This document shows positions 36,184 to 45,480 of a stretch of DNA of 64,000 nt, in pieces. Origin of the DNA: Antrihabitans stalactiti (GTDB taxonomy: Bacteria > Actinomycetota > Actinomycetes > Mycobacteriales > Mycobacteriaceae); the NCBI RefSeq assembly GCF_012932915.1, contig NZ_VCQU01000006.1, positions 360,375 through 424,374 on the forward strand. Direction: 5' to 3'. Below the pieces are notes generated by a model that worked only from the letters and a program-made list of their open reading frames with translations, was not told where the DNA came from and ran no database searches. Position numbers and translations under genes: made by a program. Position 1 is the first letter of the stretch; each line of letters starts with the position of its first letter.

Positions 36184-36217
36184 ACCGCGGGTCCGTCTGA
36201 CAAGACGGACCCGCGGT
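36184..36217 (+). promoter_or_regulatory. intercistronic 15-bp stem-loop in pstS-pstC gap
   Basis: Perfect inverted repeat ACCGCGGGTCCGTCT (36184-36198) and AGACGGACCCGCGGT (36203-36217) with a GACA loop. No T-run follows. Such stems at the end of binding-protein genes protect the upstream mRNA or partly stop transcription, so pstS would be made in excess over the membrane genes. It also argues against a pstC start at 36154. Confidence 0.75.
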
Positions 36218-36237
36218 CGGGCGGAGATACTTCTCGT

Positions 36238-37209
36238 ATGGCTACTGATACCGGGTCGATTCGCTCGTCGAAGCTCAGTGACCGGAGTACGGGCCGCGTC
36301 GGCGACAAGATCTTCAAGTCGTTGTCGACGGCGGCCGGTGCGACGATCGTCGCAGCAATTGCGCTGATCGCGCTCTTCCTCTTCGTGCGCGCATGGCCGT
36401 CCATTCGGGCGAACAACGCGAACTTCTTCACCAGCCACGAATTCATTGCCAAGGACGACAATCTCAATTTCGGAATTGCCGACCTGTTCCAAGTGACGGT
36501 TTTGAGTTCGCTGTTCGCGTTGGCGATCGCGGTGCCGATTGCATTGGGAATCGCAATCTTTCTCACGCATTACGCTCCGGCCCGGTTGTCGAAGCCGTTC
36601 AGCGCCATCATCGACTTGCTGGCAGCGGTTCCGTCGATCGTCTACGGGTTGTGGGGAATCTTCATCCTCGCTCCGCAACTCGAGCCGATTGCGACGTTCC
36701 TCAACACCAAACTCGGGTGGCTGTTTCTGTTCTCCGACGGAAACGTCTCACCGGAAGGTGGCGGCACCACGTTCACCGCGGGCATCGTGCTCGCCGTGAT
36801 GATCCTGCCGATCATCACCTCGGTGACTCGTGAAGTGTTCCGCCAAACTCCCGTTTCCCAGATCGAGGCCGCCCAAGCTCTGGGCGCCACGAAGTGGGAA
36901 GTAGTGCGGATGACTGTGCTGCCGTTCGGGCGCAGCGGCATCATCGCTGCCTCGATGCTGGGACTCGGCCGAGCACTCGGTGAGACTATTGCGATCCTCA
37001 TCATCCTGCGGTCCGCGGCGAAGGCCGGTCACTGGTCGCTGTTCGACGGTGGCTACACGTTCGCTTCGAAGATCGCTTCGGCTGCCTCCGAGTTCACCTC
37101 GCCGCTCCCGACCGGTGCCTACATTGCGGCCGGCTTCGTGTTGTTTGCGCTGACGTTCGTGGTCAACGCGCTGGCTCGCACGATCGCGGGCGGGAAGGTC
37201 AATTCATGA
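36238..37209 (+). CDS. pstC: phosphate ABC transporter permease PstC
   Basis: The 323-residue membrane protein has six helices, with the permease EAA loop [21 protein letters not shown] near residue 215 and the family motif [11 protein letters not shown] near 130. The ATG at 36238 (MATDTGS) is placed after the stem-loop and has GGAG about 11 nt upstream; the earlier ATG at 36154 would put the hairpin inside the gene. It overlaps pstA by 4 bp. Confidence 0.96.
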   Translation: MATDTGSIRSSKLSDRSTGRVGDKIFKSLSTAAGATIVAAIALIALFLFVRAWPSIRANNANFFTSHEFIAKDDNLNFGIADLFQVTVLSSLFALAIAVPIALGIAIFLTHYAPARLSKPFSAIIDLLAAVPSIVYGLWGIFILAPQLEPIATFLNTKLGWLFLFSDGNVSPEGGGTTFTAGIVLAVMILPIITSVTREVFRQTPVSQIEAAQALGATKWEVVRMTVLPFGRSGIIAASMLGLGRALGETIAILIILRSAAKAGHWSLFDGGYTFASKIASAASEFTSPLPTGAYIAAGFVLFALTFVVNALARTIAGGKVNS

Positions 37210-38105
37210 GCACATTGTTGGATCAGCCGGTCAAGGCGCCCACGTTCAAGAACGTGAGCACCAGCCGTCGGATCAAGAACAACATCGCGTCATCGCTGTT
37301 CGTGACGTCGTTCCTCATCGCCTTGGTGCCGCTGCTGTGGCTGCTCTACACCGTGATCGAAAAGGGCTTCGAGGCTGTCACTTCCAGCGGCTGGTGGACC
37401 AAGTCGTTGAAGGGCATCCTCCCCGAGCAATTCGCCGGCGGTATCTATCACGCGCTGTACGGCACCTTGGTCCAGGCGGGAATGGCGGCAATCATCGCTG
37501 TGCCACTAGGCATCATGGCCGCGATCTACCTCGTCGAATACGGTCGCGGACCACTGGCGAAGACGACAACCTTCATGGTCGACGTCCTGGCGGGCGTGCC
37601 GTCCATCGTCGCCGCGTTGTTCGTGTTTGCGCTGTGGATTGCGACCTTCGGGATGCCGCAGAGTGCCTTCGCGGTATCGCTCGCCCTGGTGCTCTTGATG
37701 CTGCCGGTCGTCATTCGCAGCACCGAGGAAATGCTCAAGCTGGTGCCGGACGAGTTGCGCGAAGCGTCGTACGCGTTGGGCATTCCCAAATGGAAGACGA
37801 TTGTGCGAGTGGTGCTCCCGACGGCGATGCCTGGAATCATCAGCGGCATCCTGTTGGCGCTCGCCCGGATCATGGGCGAGACCGCCCCTGTGCTCGTCCT
37901 GGTCGGGAACAGCCGATCGATCAACTACGACCTTTTCGACGGCAACATGGCGTCGTTGCCGCTGATGATCTACAGCGAATTGGGCAACCCCGAACATGCC
38001 GGACAGATGCGCGTGTGGGGCGCTGCTCTCACTTTGATCATCGTGATCGCGTTTCTCAATATCCTTGCCGCCGTTGCTACGCGCCTTCTCTCGGCGAAGC
38101 GTTGA
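37206..38105 (+). CDS. pstA: phosphate ABC transporter permease PstA
   Basis: This 299-residue partner permease has six helices, the [15 protein letters not shown] motif and an EAA loop [22 protein letters not shown] near 190-211. The ATG overlaps the pstC TGA. With PstC it forms the phosphate channel. Confidence 0.97.
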   Translation: MSTLLDQPVKAPTFKNVSTSRRIKNNIASSLFVTSFLIALVPLLWLLYTVIEKGFEAVTSSGWWTKSLKGILPEQFAGGIYHALYGTLVQAGMAAIIAVPLGIMAAIYLVEYGRGPLAKTTTFMVDVLAGVPSIVAALFVFALWIATFGMPQSAFAVSLALVLLMLPVVIRSTEEMLKLVPDELREASYALGIPKWKTIVRVVLPTAMPGIISGILLALARIMGETAPVLVLVGNSRSINYDLFDGNMASLPLMIYSELGNPEHAGQMRVWGAALTLIIVIAFLNILAAVATRLLSAKR

Positions 38106-38123
38106 TACCGAACAGGAACTGAC

Positions 38124-38900
38124 ATGGTCAAAAGAATCGATATCAAAGATCTCGACATCTTCTACGGCAATTTCCACGCCGTCGAGTCGGTCAGCCTTTC
38201 GGTGCAACCTCGCAGCGTCATGGCACTCATCGGACCGTCCGGCTGCGGCAAGTCCACTGTCCTGCGGTCGATCAACCGCATGCACGAGGTGACCCCGGGC
38301 GCGCGCGTTCAGGGCTCGATCATGCTCGACGGTGAAGACATCTACGGCTCTTCTGTCGATCCCGTCGGTGTCCGCCGAACCATCGGCATGGTGTTTCAGC
38401 GGCCGAACCCTTTCCCCACCATGTCGATTCGCGACAACGTCATCGCAGGGCTGAAACTGCTCGGTGAGCGCAACAAGAAGCGTCTCAACGAGGTTGCCGA
38501 GCGGTCGCTGCGCGGCGCGAACCTCTGGAACGAGGTCAAGGACCGACTGGACAAGCCGGGCGGTGGTTTGTCCGGCGGTCAGCAGCAGCGGCTGTGCATC
38601 GCACGCGCGATCGCCGTATCGCCGGATGTGTTGCTGATGGACGAGCCGTGCTCCGCGCTCGATCCGATCTCGACGCTGGCGATCGAGGATCTGATCACCG
38701 AGTTGAAGAAGGACTACACGATCGTCATCGTCACCCACAACATGCAGCAGGCTGCCCGAGTGAGTGACCAGACCGCGTTCTTCAACCTCGCGGCGACGGG
38801 AAAGCCCGGCAAGCTGATCGAAACTGGCGACACCGAGAAGATCTTCTCGAATCCGACCGAGAAGGCCACCGAGGACTACATTTCCGGCCGCTTTGGCTAA
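38124..38900 (+). CDS. pstB: phosphate ABC transporter ATPase PstB
   Basis: The 258-residue ABC ATPase has Walker [10 protein letters not shown] at 37-45, the PstB-typical [14 protein letters not shown], signature LSGGQQQR near 153 and Walker [25 protein letters not shown] lies 9 nt before the ATG. The TTG/GTG start of a regulator-like gene lies at or just after its TAA. Last transporter gene of pstSCAB. Confidence 0.98.
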   Translation: MVKRIDIKDLDIFYGNFHAVESVSLSVQPRSVMALIGPSGCGKSTVLRSINRMHEVTPGARVQGSIMLDGEDIYGSSVDPVGVRRTIGMVFQRPNPFPTMSIRDNVIAGLKLLGERNKKRLNEVAERSLRGANLWNEVKDRLDKPGGGLSGGQQQRLCIARAIAVSPDVLLMDEPCSALDPISTLAIEDLITELKKDYTIVIVTHNMQQAARVSDQTAFFNLAATGKPGKLIETGDTEKIFSNPTEKATEDYISGRFG

Positions 38901-38904
38901 AACT

Positions 38905-39597
38905 GTGACCAGCGCGGGCAGGGTGCTTCTCGCCGACTCGAACGCCGATATCGCGGCCGCTGCCACCTCGGCGGCGGCGCGCAAGGGCATCCGTCTCGAT
39001 TGGTGCCTCGACGGCGCTCGTGTCTTGATTGCCGTCGGTGCGGAACCGCCGTCGGTTCTCGTGCTCTCGGCTCGGCTGGGTGTGGTAGACCCGCCGAATA
39101 TCGTGTCCACGGTGCGAGACCAGTCCGATGTGCCGATTCTCATCGGTGTGGGACCGCACGACGAGGACCTTGCCCGGGTCGCCGTCGAAGCAGGCGCGAC
39201 CGCAATGATCGAACGGCCGTACGACATCGGCCAGATAACCTCGTTCGTCGAGGCGGGACGGCAGTCGCGGGGCGAAACACATTCTGCCACAGAACTTCTC
39301 GTTGCCGGACCGATCAGCGTGGACCGCCGTGGTCATCGCGTGCATGTCCGTGGTCGTGAGGTGTCGCTGACCAACCGCGAGCTAGCGCTACTGGCCTTCC
39401 TCGTCGAACGGCGAGGTCGCGTCGCCGACCAGGACGAAATCAGTCACGCGGTCTGGGGACACCTCACCGACACGAATACTGTCGCCGTGCACGTCAAACG
39501 GTTGCGCGTGAAGTTGGGCGAGGATCCTGAACTCGGGCAGTTCATTACGACAATCAGAGGCGTCGGCTATCGCCTGGCTCCTTCGCTATGCGCATAA
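38905..39597 (+). CDS. degenerate response-regulator-like winged-helix protein
   Basis: The protein of about 230 residues has a receiver-like domain (1-118) and an OmpR/PhoB-type DNA-binding domain (about 135-228, LTNRELALLAFLVERRGRVADQDEI). The usual phosphoacceptor aspartate position reads VLVLSARLG, a serine, and the conserved lysine region reads IERPYD, so ordinary phosphorylation is unlikely. The GTG at 38905 is chosen; a TTG at 38893 overlapping pstB is possible. It ends 70 bp before the encapsulin gene on the same strand, so it could regulate the pst genes, the encapsulin, or itself. Confidence 0.85.
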   Translation: MTSAGRVLLADSNADIAAAATSAAARKGIRLDWCLDGARVLIAVGAEPPSVLVLSARLGVVDPPNIVSTVRDQSDVPILIGVGPHDEDLARVAVEAGATAMIERPYDIGQITSFVEAGRQSRGETHSATELLVAGPISVDRRGHRVHVRGREVSLTNRELALLAFLVERRGRVADQDEISHAVWGHLTDTNTVAVHVKRLRVKLGEDPELGQFITTIRGVGYRLAPSLCA

Positions 39598-39667
39598 GGC
39601 TGTTGCGGCATAACATTGCCTCTGGCTGATCTTGAGCCACCTTCGCTTCGGTGTGAGGAGTGGACCG

Positions 39668-40600
39668 ATGACAAACGCTGGACCGCGGCCGATGGCCCTG
39701 GGTGATGACGCCGCCCGGGCCCTGGCGAATGCGACCAAAACCGTTCCGCAGATGGAGTCGATCAGCCCTCGGTGGCTGGTTCACCTGCTGAATTGGGTGC
39801 CGGTCGAAGCGGGCATCTACCGCGTCAACAAGGTGAGTCATCCCGAATCCGTCGATATTCAATGCGACAACTTCGACGAATCGCCGTTGCCCGAAACGTT
39901 CGTCGACTACGAGAAGTCGCCGCGCGAGTACCGGCTCAAGGCCGTGCACACCATCCTCGATGTGCACACCAGAGTGTCGGACCTCTACTCGAGCCCGCAC
40001 GACCAGATCGCGCAGCAGTTGCGGCTCACCATCGAGGCCATCAAAGAGCATCAAGAGGGCGAGCTCATCAACAGCCCCGATTACGGGTTGATCGCCAATG
40101 TTGCTGACAAACAGAAGGTTACGACGCTTGGCGGTCCGCCGACGCCAGACGATCTCGACAACATGATCGCGAAGGCATGGAAAGAGCCAGGCTTCTTTCT
40201 GACCCATCCCGAAGGCATTGCGGCGTTCGGCAGAGAGTGCACGCGACGTGGTGTTCCGCCGCCGACGGTGAGCCTCTTCGGCTCGCAGTTCCTCACCTGG
40301 CGTGGCATTCCGATCATCCCGTCGGACAAGGTGCCGGTCGAGGATGGGAAGACGAAGTTCCTTCTCATCCGGACGGGGGAGTCACGTCAGGGTGTCGTCG
40401 GCCTGTTCCAGCCGGGTCTTGCCGGTGAGCAGAGTCCGGGCCTGTCTGTGAAGTTCATGGGTATCGATCGGAGCGCGATCGCCTCCTACCTCGTTTCCCT
40501 CTATTGCTCGCTGGCCATTCTGACCGACGACGCCGTCGCACTGCTCGAAGGTGCGGAGGTCGACAAGTTCCATGACTACGATCCCAAGTACCGGAAGTGA
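39668..40600 (+). CDS. family 2A encapsulin shell protein
   Basis: The 310-residue HK97-fold shell protein is of the family 2A encapsulin type, related to cyanobacterial SrpI and to the MMP-I antigen of M. leprae and M. avium. Diagnostic stretches are SPRWLVHLLNWVPVEAGIYRVNKV near 37-60, HTILDVHTRVSDLYSSPHDQI near 100-120, and the closing HDYDPKYRK. GAGGAG lies 7 nt before the ATG, and a -10-like TAACAT lies at 39613-39618, so it likely has its own promoter. The cysteine desulfurase start lies inside its last 29 bp, fixing the two as one operon. The shell should self-assemble into a protein cage in the cytoplasm. Confidence 0.95.
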   Translation: MTNAGPRPMALGDDAARALANATKTVPQMESISPRWLVHLLNWVPVEAGIYRVNKVSHPESVDIQCDNFDESPLPETFVDYEKSPREYRLKAVHTILDVHTRVSDLYSSPHDQIAQQLRLTIEAIKEHQEGELINSPDYGLIANVADKQKVTTLGGPPTPDDLDNMIAKAWKEPGFFLTHPEGIAAFGRECTRRGVPPPTVSLFGSQFLTWRGIPIIPSDKVPVEDGKTKFLLIRTGESRQGVVGLFQPGLAGEQSPGLSVKFMGIDRSAIASYLVSLYCSLAILTDDAVALLEGAEVDKFHDYDPKYRK

Positions 40601-42476
40601 CGGCGGCGGCCTGCCGAGTTGGCTTCCAGACGAAGCGACGCTGAACAAGCTTGCAGGCCAGTTCTTTTCCGCGCTGCCGGGCTCGCCTGGGGTGACGGGA
40701 GCGGCGACGCCCGGGGTTGCCCAGCCAGGGGTTGCGGAGCCGACCCTGCCGACGAGTCAGCCCAGCGTGCCGAACGCGCCGCCGCCACCGGGCGGCGGGT
40801 ATGCACCGCTTGATTCACCACCGCTCGCGGTGCCGGTGAGTCCACCGAACGGTCCGCCGTCGGCGACGGCCGGCACGTCCCACGCGACAACTGGAGCGGG
40901 CCTCGGTGTGCCGTTCGTTCCCGAACTCCCGTCGCTGGCAGCGATTCTGCCGCCGGAGCGCGATATCGCCCCCGCATCGCCGTACTACTTCATCAGTGGA
41001 ACGCCTGGTCCCGACAACGTGCCGAATCCGCCGGTGCAGAACAGCCCGCCGAGCGGTCCGTTGTCGTCGGTGCAGTACGGCTTGCCGTTCACCCCAGAGA
41101 TCCCCGCATTGGCCGGGGTCCTCCCGGCGCAGCCCGATGCTCGACCCTCGTCCGATTTCTACTTCCTGTCCGACCTGCCCGACGTCGACGCGCCCGACCT
41201 GGGCACCAGCTCGGATCCTCCGCTCGACGTCGACTTCCTCGATCCGCACCCCGGTATCGATGTCAACGCGGTCCGTCGGAACTTCCCGATCCTGTCCGAG
41301 CGAGTCAACGGCTATCCACTCGTATGGTTCGACAACGCTGCGACGACGCAGAAACCGCAGGTCGTGATCGACCGCGTGAGCTACTTCTACGAACACGAGA
41401 ACAGCAACATTCACCGTGCTGCGCACACCCTTGCCGCGCGGTCCACGGATGCATACGAGCGAGCCAGGGACATCGTCGCGCGTTTCATCGGAGCATCGTC
41501 GGCCGAAGACATCATCTTCGTTCGCGGTGCGACCGAGGCGATCAACTTGGTTGCACAAACGTGGGGGCGCAAGAACATTCGCGAAGGCGACGAGATCGTC
41601 CTCTCCCATCTCGAGCACCACGCCAACATCGTGCCGTGGCAGATGCTCGCGTCCGAGACCGGCGCCGTCATCAAGGTGATCCCGGTCGACGATTCGGGGC
41701 AATTGCTGATGGGGGAGTACACGAAGCTCCTCTCGGACCGCACCAAACTTGTGTCCGTCACCCATGTGTCGAATGCGCTCGGGACCGTCACGCCGGTGCA
41801 CGCCATCGTCGAAGAAGGTCACCGCGCGGGAGCCCGCATCCTGATCGACGGCGCGCAGTCGGTTCCGCACACCAAGGTCGACATGCAGTCTCTCGGCGCT
41901 GACTTCTTCGTCTTCTCCGGGCACAAGATATTCGGTCCCACCGGCATCGGTGTCGTCTACGGCACCGAAGAAGTGCTCGCGGACATGCCGCCGTGGCAAG
42001 GCGGCGGCAACATGATCACCGACGTCACCTTCGAGCGTTCGCTGTATCAACCGCCGCCGGGGCGGTTCGAGGCCGGGACCGGCAACATCGCCGACGCCGT
42101 TGGATTGGGTGCTGCGCTCGAATACGTCGAGCGAATCGGAATCGACAACATCTCCCGCTACGAGCATTTCCTCGTCGAGTATGCGACGGCGGCGATGAAG
42201 AAGGTTCCTGGCCTGCACCTTGTCGGCACCGCCGCGCAGAAGGCGAGCGTCGTCTCGTTCGTCCTCGACGGATACGAACCGCTCGAAGTGGGAAAGGCCC
42301 TCAACGAGAAGGGCATAGCAGTGCGCGCGGGGCATCATTGCGCGCAGCCGATCCTGCGGAGGTTCGGTCTCGAAGCGACGGTCCGGCCGTCGTTCGCGTT
42401 CTACAACACGTGCGAAGAGATCGACCGGATGGTCGCGGCGCTGCACCAGCTCTCAGCTGATGCGGGGCGCCGCTGA
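40572..42476 (+). CDS. encapsulin cargo cysteine desulfurase (SufS-like, extended N-terminus)
   Basis: The 634-residue protein has a Pro/Gly/Ser-rich disordered N-terminal domain (1-225) and a SufS-type group II cysteine desulfurase (230-630). The PLP lysine is K452 in FSGHKIFGPTG, and the catalytic Cys590 is in AGHHCAQP. It releases alanine and leaves persulfide sulfur on the enzyme. In characterised family 2A systems such N-terminal domains target the desulfurase into the shell, so the same is expected here. The ATG at 40572 has GGAGGTC upstream and overlaps the shell gene by 29 bp. No scaffold, SAT or rhodanese gene is fused to the pair. Confidence 0.95.
   Translation: MTTIPSTGSDGGGLPSWLPDEATLNKLAGQFFSALPGSPGVTGAATPGVAQPGVAEPTLPTSQPSVPNAPPPPGGGYAPLDSPPLAVPVSPPNGPPSATAGTSHATTGAGLGVPFVPELPSLAAILPPERDIAPASPYYFISGTPGPDNVPNPPVQNSPPSGPLSSVQYGLPFTPEIPALAGVLPAQPDARPSSDFYFLSDLPDVDAPDLGTSSDPPLDVDFLDPHPGIDVNAVRRNFPILSERVNGYPLVWFDNAATTQKPQVVIDRVSYFYEHENSNIHRAAHTLAARSTDAYERARDIVARFIGASSAEDIIFVRGATEAINLVAQTWGRKNIREGDEIVLSHLEHHANIVPWQMLASETGAVIKVIPVDDSGQLLMGEYTKLLSDRTKLVSVTHVSNALGTVTPVHAIVEEGHRAGARILIDGAQSVPHTKVDMQSLGADFFVFSGHKIFGPTGIGVVYGTEEVLADMPPWQGGGNMITDVTFERSLYQPPPGRFEAGTGNIADAVGLGAALEYVERIGIDNISRYEHFLVEYATAAMKKVPGLHLVGTAAQKASVVSFVLDGYEPLEVGKALNEKGIAVRAGHHCAQPILRRFGLEATVRPSFAFYNTCEEIDRMVAALHQLSADAGRR
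40905..41174 (+). repeat. two 32-residue cargo-loading repeats in the desulfurase
   Basis: Residues 112-143 and 170-201 align without gaps and share 16 of 32 residues. Both follow the pattern G-x-PF-x-PE-x-P-x-LA-x-x-LP with a closing Tyr/Phe-Tyr-Phe-x-Ser. The repeats sit between low-complexity linkers. They are the most likely shell-binding elements of the cargo-loading domain (inference). A shorter, weaker LPSWLPDE segment occurs near residue 14. Confidence 0.8.
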
Positions 42477-42483
42477 CCGGCGT

Positions 42484-43164
42484 TTACCTGCCGTGGGCGA
42501 GGTCGATTTCGTGGTCTTCGTCGGACGGCAGGGTTCCGGTGACGAGGAAAACCACACGGCGACCCACCTCAACGGCGTGGTCGGCGAAACGCTCGTAGAA
42601 CCGGCCGAGCAGCGTCACGTCGACTGCAGCCGCGACGCCGTGGCTCCAGTTGCGGTCCATGAGCACCGTGAACAGGTGGCGATGCAGGTCGTCCATGGCT
42701 TCGTCTTCTTCGCGCAAACGCAGCGCGCGCTCAGGATCTCGGCTGATGAGCACCTCTTGCGCGGCGGCACCCAGCGCGACCGCGATGCGACCCATCTCGG
42801 CGAAGTAGCCGTTGACCTCTTCGGGCAGCGCGTGGTTCGGGTGACGGCGACGCGCAATCTTGGCAACGTGCAGCGCAAGTGCTCCCATGCGGTCGACGTC
42901 CGCGACGATCTGGATGCCGCTGACCACCGACCGCAGGTCACCCGCTACCGGCGCCTGCAGCGCGAGCAACGCAAATGCCCGCTCCTCGGCTTGGTGGCTG
43001 AGCGCTGCAATCTGGTCGTACTCGGTGATGACGGACTCAGCGAGGCTCAGATCGGCTTGCAGCAGCGACTGCGTGGCACGCTCCATGGCTGACCCGGCAA
43101 GGCCCGCCATCTCGCCGAGGATCTTCGAGAGTGCGTTCATTTGTTCGTTATAGGCAACGCGCAT
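42484..43164 (-). CDS. phoU: phosphate signalling protein PhoU
   Basis: The 226-residue protein consists of two PhoU three-helix bundles, with the metal-binding E/D-rich motifs [13 protein letters not shown] near 43-55 and [31 protein letters not shown] near 170-200. It damps PstSCAB and SenX3-RegX3-type signalling when phosphate is plentiful. The start [12 protein letters not shown] is typical of the mycobacterial PhoY proteins. It converges on the cargo desulfurase gene with only 7 bp between stops. Confidence 0.96.
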   Translation of the reverse strand: MRVAYNEQMNALSKILGEMAGLAGSAMERATQSLLQADLSLAESVITEYDQIAALSHQAEERAFALLALQAPVAGDLRSVVSGIQIVADVDRMGALALHVAKIARRRHPNHALPEEVNGYFAEMGRIAVALGAAAQEVLISRDPERALRLREEDEAMDDLHRHLFTVLMDRNWSHGVAAAVDVTLLGRFYERFADHAVEVGRRVVFLVTGTLPSDEDHEIDLAHGR

Positions 43165-43251
43165 GATACGGAACCTTACTTCCAGGCCTGTGCCAAGTCA
43201 CGGACGAGCGGTGAACGGAGAGTGAATCCCGAACCACATCGTTTCGTCGGC

Positions 43252-45339
43252 TTAAGAACAGGAATCGTCGCCGGCGTTGGTGACGTCCAGGTCCGACGGA
43301 ATTGCAGCCGTCGTCGTCGATGTATTCGAACTGCCAGACGTGGATGAGGTCGACCCGCTGGAATTCAAGGGCGTCCCAGCAGCCTTAGGTGCCTTGACCG
43401 TCCCGGCGAAATCGCTCCCGACGACCAATTCGACGATGCTGCCGAGCCCGGTCGTCTCTTCGATCGTCGCTTCCGGGATGGAGGAAGCGACGGTCTCAGC
43501 CTCGCGCTTGTGGCCGGACGAATAGCGGACGACAGTCGATGAACTCTCGCCCGAGTAGTTGTCGACCTGGTAGATGCCGAAACCGTAGGCGCCGAGCGTC
43601 GACGCGGTCGACGCGGCCAGCCCCGGAACACCCGACGCGTTCGATACCTGCAACGTCACGTTGCTCGGAGCCATCGCCAGGTCTTCGGTCGTGGGAGCTG
43701 CGGTGGTCGGAGAGGTCGATGTCGAGGGATTCGATGTGGTCGAGGGCTCGACGGATCGCTCCTCGCCGGGCAACGGATCATCGCTGATGATCGCGTGGAA
43801 GATTGCTTTGATGTCGTCGGTCCGGGGGATCTCGTTGCCCCACTCGGTGGTGCCTGCGGTAGGCACGGTCAGGAACGTGACCGCTCCGGCGTCGACCTTC
43901 TGCAGCGACCGTCCGAGCGTGACAAGGTCCTTCGTGTTGACGTTCTGTACGAAGGTCTCGCGGGTGAACGCGCTGATGAACCCGTTGAGCTTGCCTGGAT
44001 CCAGCAGCACCTTGTTCGACAGCGCCGAGCGCAGCAGCGACGAGATGAAGCGCTGCTGGCGTTTGATGCGGCCGTAGTCGCCGTTGCCCTCGGACTCGAT
44101 GTTTCGGGCGCGGACGTAGCTCAAGGCGGTCTTGCCGCTGATCGTCTGCCGGCCCGCTTTCTCGAGTATCGGTCCGAGTTCGTCGTCGACCAGCGGTTGT
44201 GTTGTGCAGACCTCGACCCCGCCCACTTCGTCGACCATCGACTCGAACCCGGAGAAATCCATTCCGACGAAGTGGCCGATCTTCAGGCCGGACATCTTCT
44301 GAATCACTTTCACCAGGCACTTCGGTCCACCGAGCGCGTAGGTGGCGTTCAGCTTGTCGTCCGGCGCCGATTCGAATGTCTCGTTGGTATAGGTGCCGGT
44401 GCGGTTGTCCCAGCCTTGGCACACTGGCCGGTCGACGTTCAGGTCGCGCGGGAAGGAGACTGCGACCACACGCTGGCGATTGGCGGGGATGTTCACGAGC
44501 ATGACCGTGTCGGAGCGTGCGGTGCCCTCGAATTGATCGTCGGTTCCAGCGCCGAGTTCGCCGTTCTGACCGGCACGAGTATCGGTGCCGACGATGAGGT
44601 AGGTCTCGTCACCCGTTTGACCAACTGCGTCGACGACGTCGGGGGAGTCGGGGTCCAACGCCGCGACCTGGGAAAACTTGCTGTCGGTCCACTTGATCGA
44701 GTACCAGACGTAGCCGGTCAAGGTCAGCGACATGATGGCGACGAGCGCGATGATCGAACGGCCTGCAATACGAACCCGGCGTTTTCGGCGCAAGCGGCTC
44801 ATTGCCAGCCGCGTCAACTGTGGTCGAGCGACGTCCGGATTGGTCGGCGGAATCACGACCGGGGTCGCGGGCGCTTCCTGGACGGTCTGGGTCGGCTCGG
44901 GTGGTATAGGCGGGACCGGAGTTGCGGAGCGCTGACGTGTCGGCGGCGGCTTCGGGGCGGGTTCCGTCGAAGGGGCCAGCTTCTTCATCGCCACGGGCGG
45001 TGTCGGCGGCGCAGGCGCCCGGTGCATTCCCGAGCGATCGGCCGACGGGTTCGCCGCCATCTTCGCGATGACGTCGTCGGTGATTCTGGGGAGCTTCGCG
45101 GTATCTGCGTCGGTCTCGTCGGCGGGGCGATGTTCGCGCTTGCCGAACTTGGTCACAAGATCGGAAACCGATACGGAGCGATCTCGCGCTGGATGAAGCA
45201 GCTTCGTCAGCAGGCTTTCATGCGTCGCCGCATGCGACCGGGGTTCGTTCGATGACGACTCCGGGGGATCGACGAAATACCGCTCCCACGGGGCGCGATT
45301 GTCAGCCGGTGGCTGGCCCGGCGTCCGATCGTCACCCAC
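43252..45339 (-). CDS. LytR-CpsA-Psr family glycopolymer transferase with LytR_C domain
   Basis: The 695-residue protein has a long cytoplasmic Pro-rich N-terminus (1-190), a membrane helix (194-213), an LCP catalytic domain (about 275-430, with GTARSDTVMLVNI and SFPRDLNVDRP) and a C-terminal LytR_C domain (about 570-660, TLQVSNASGVPGLA). The Rv0822c-like protein is expected to attach arabinogalactan or other polymers to peptidoglycan. It ends in a Ser/Thr/Gly-rich tail. The GTG start at 45339 is used. Ordinary single-gene unit. Confidence 0.93.
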   Translation of the reverse strand: MGDDRTPGQPPADNRAPWERYFVDPPESSSNEPRSHAATHESLLTKLLHPARDRSVSVSDLVTKFGKREHRPADETDADTAKLPRITDDVIAKMAANPSADRSGMHRAPAPPTPPVAMKKLAPSTEPAPKPPPTRQRSATPVPPIPPEPTQTVQEAPATPVVIPPTNPDVARPQLTRLAMSRLRRKRRVRIAGRSIIALVAIMSLTLTGYVWYSIKWTDSKFSQVAALDPDSPDVVDAVGQTGDETYLIVGTDTRAGQNGELGAGTDDQFEGTARSDTVMLVNIPANRQRVVAVSFPRDLNVDRPVCQGWDNRTGTYTNETFESAPDDKLNATYALGGPKCLVKVIQKMSGLKIGHFVGMDFSGFESMVDEVGGVEVCTTQPLVDDELGPILEKAGRQTISGKTALSYVRARNIESEGNGDYGRIKRQQRFISSLLRSALSNKVLLDPGKLNGFISAFTRETFVQNVNTKDLVTLGRSLQKVDAGAVTFLTVPTAGTTEWGNEIPRTDDIKAIFHAIISDDPLPGEERSVEPSTTSNPSTSTSPTTAAPTTEDLAMAPSNVTLQVSNASGVPGLAASTASTLGAYGFGIYQVDNYSGESSSTVVRYSSGHKREAETVASSIPEATIEETTGLGSIVELVVGSDFAGTVKAPKAAGTPLNSSGSTSSTSGSSNTSTTTAAIPSDLDVTNAGDDSCS

Positions 45340-45480
45340 CGAAGCAACCCTGCCTTTCGAATTCCATCAAGTCGCGTTCAGCGATTCCAGCAATGATAGT
45401 GATTCGGCGTCTGCGGTCCACCCTCATGCGGTGACCTCGGCCGGTAGGTCATCCAATCGGACGACGTAGCTAATTTCCGG

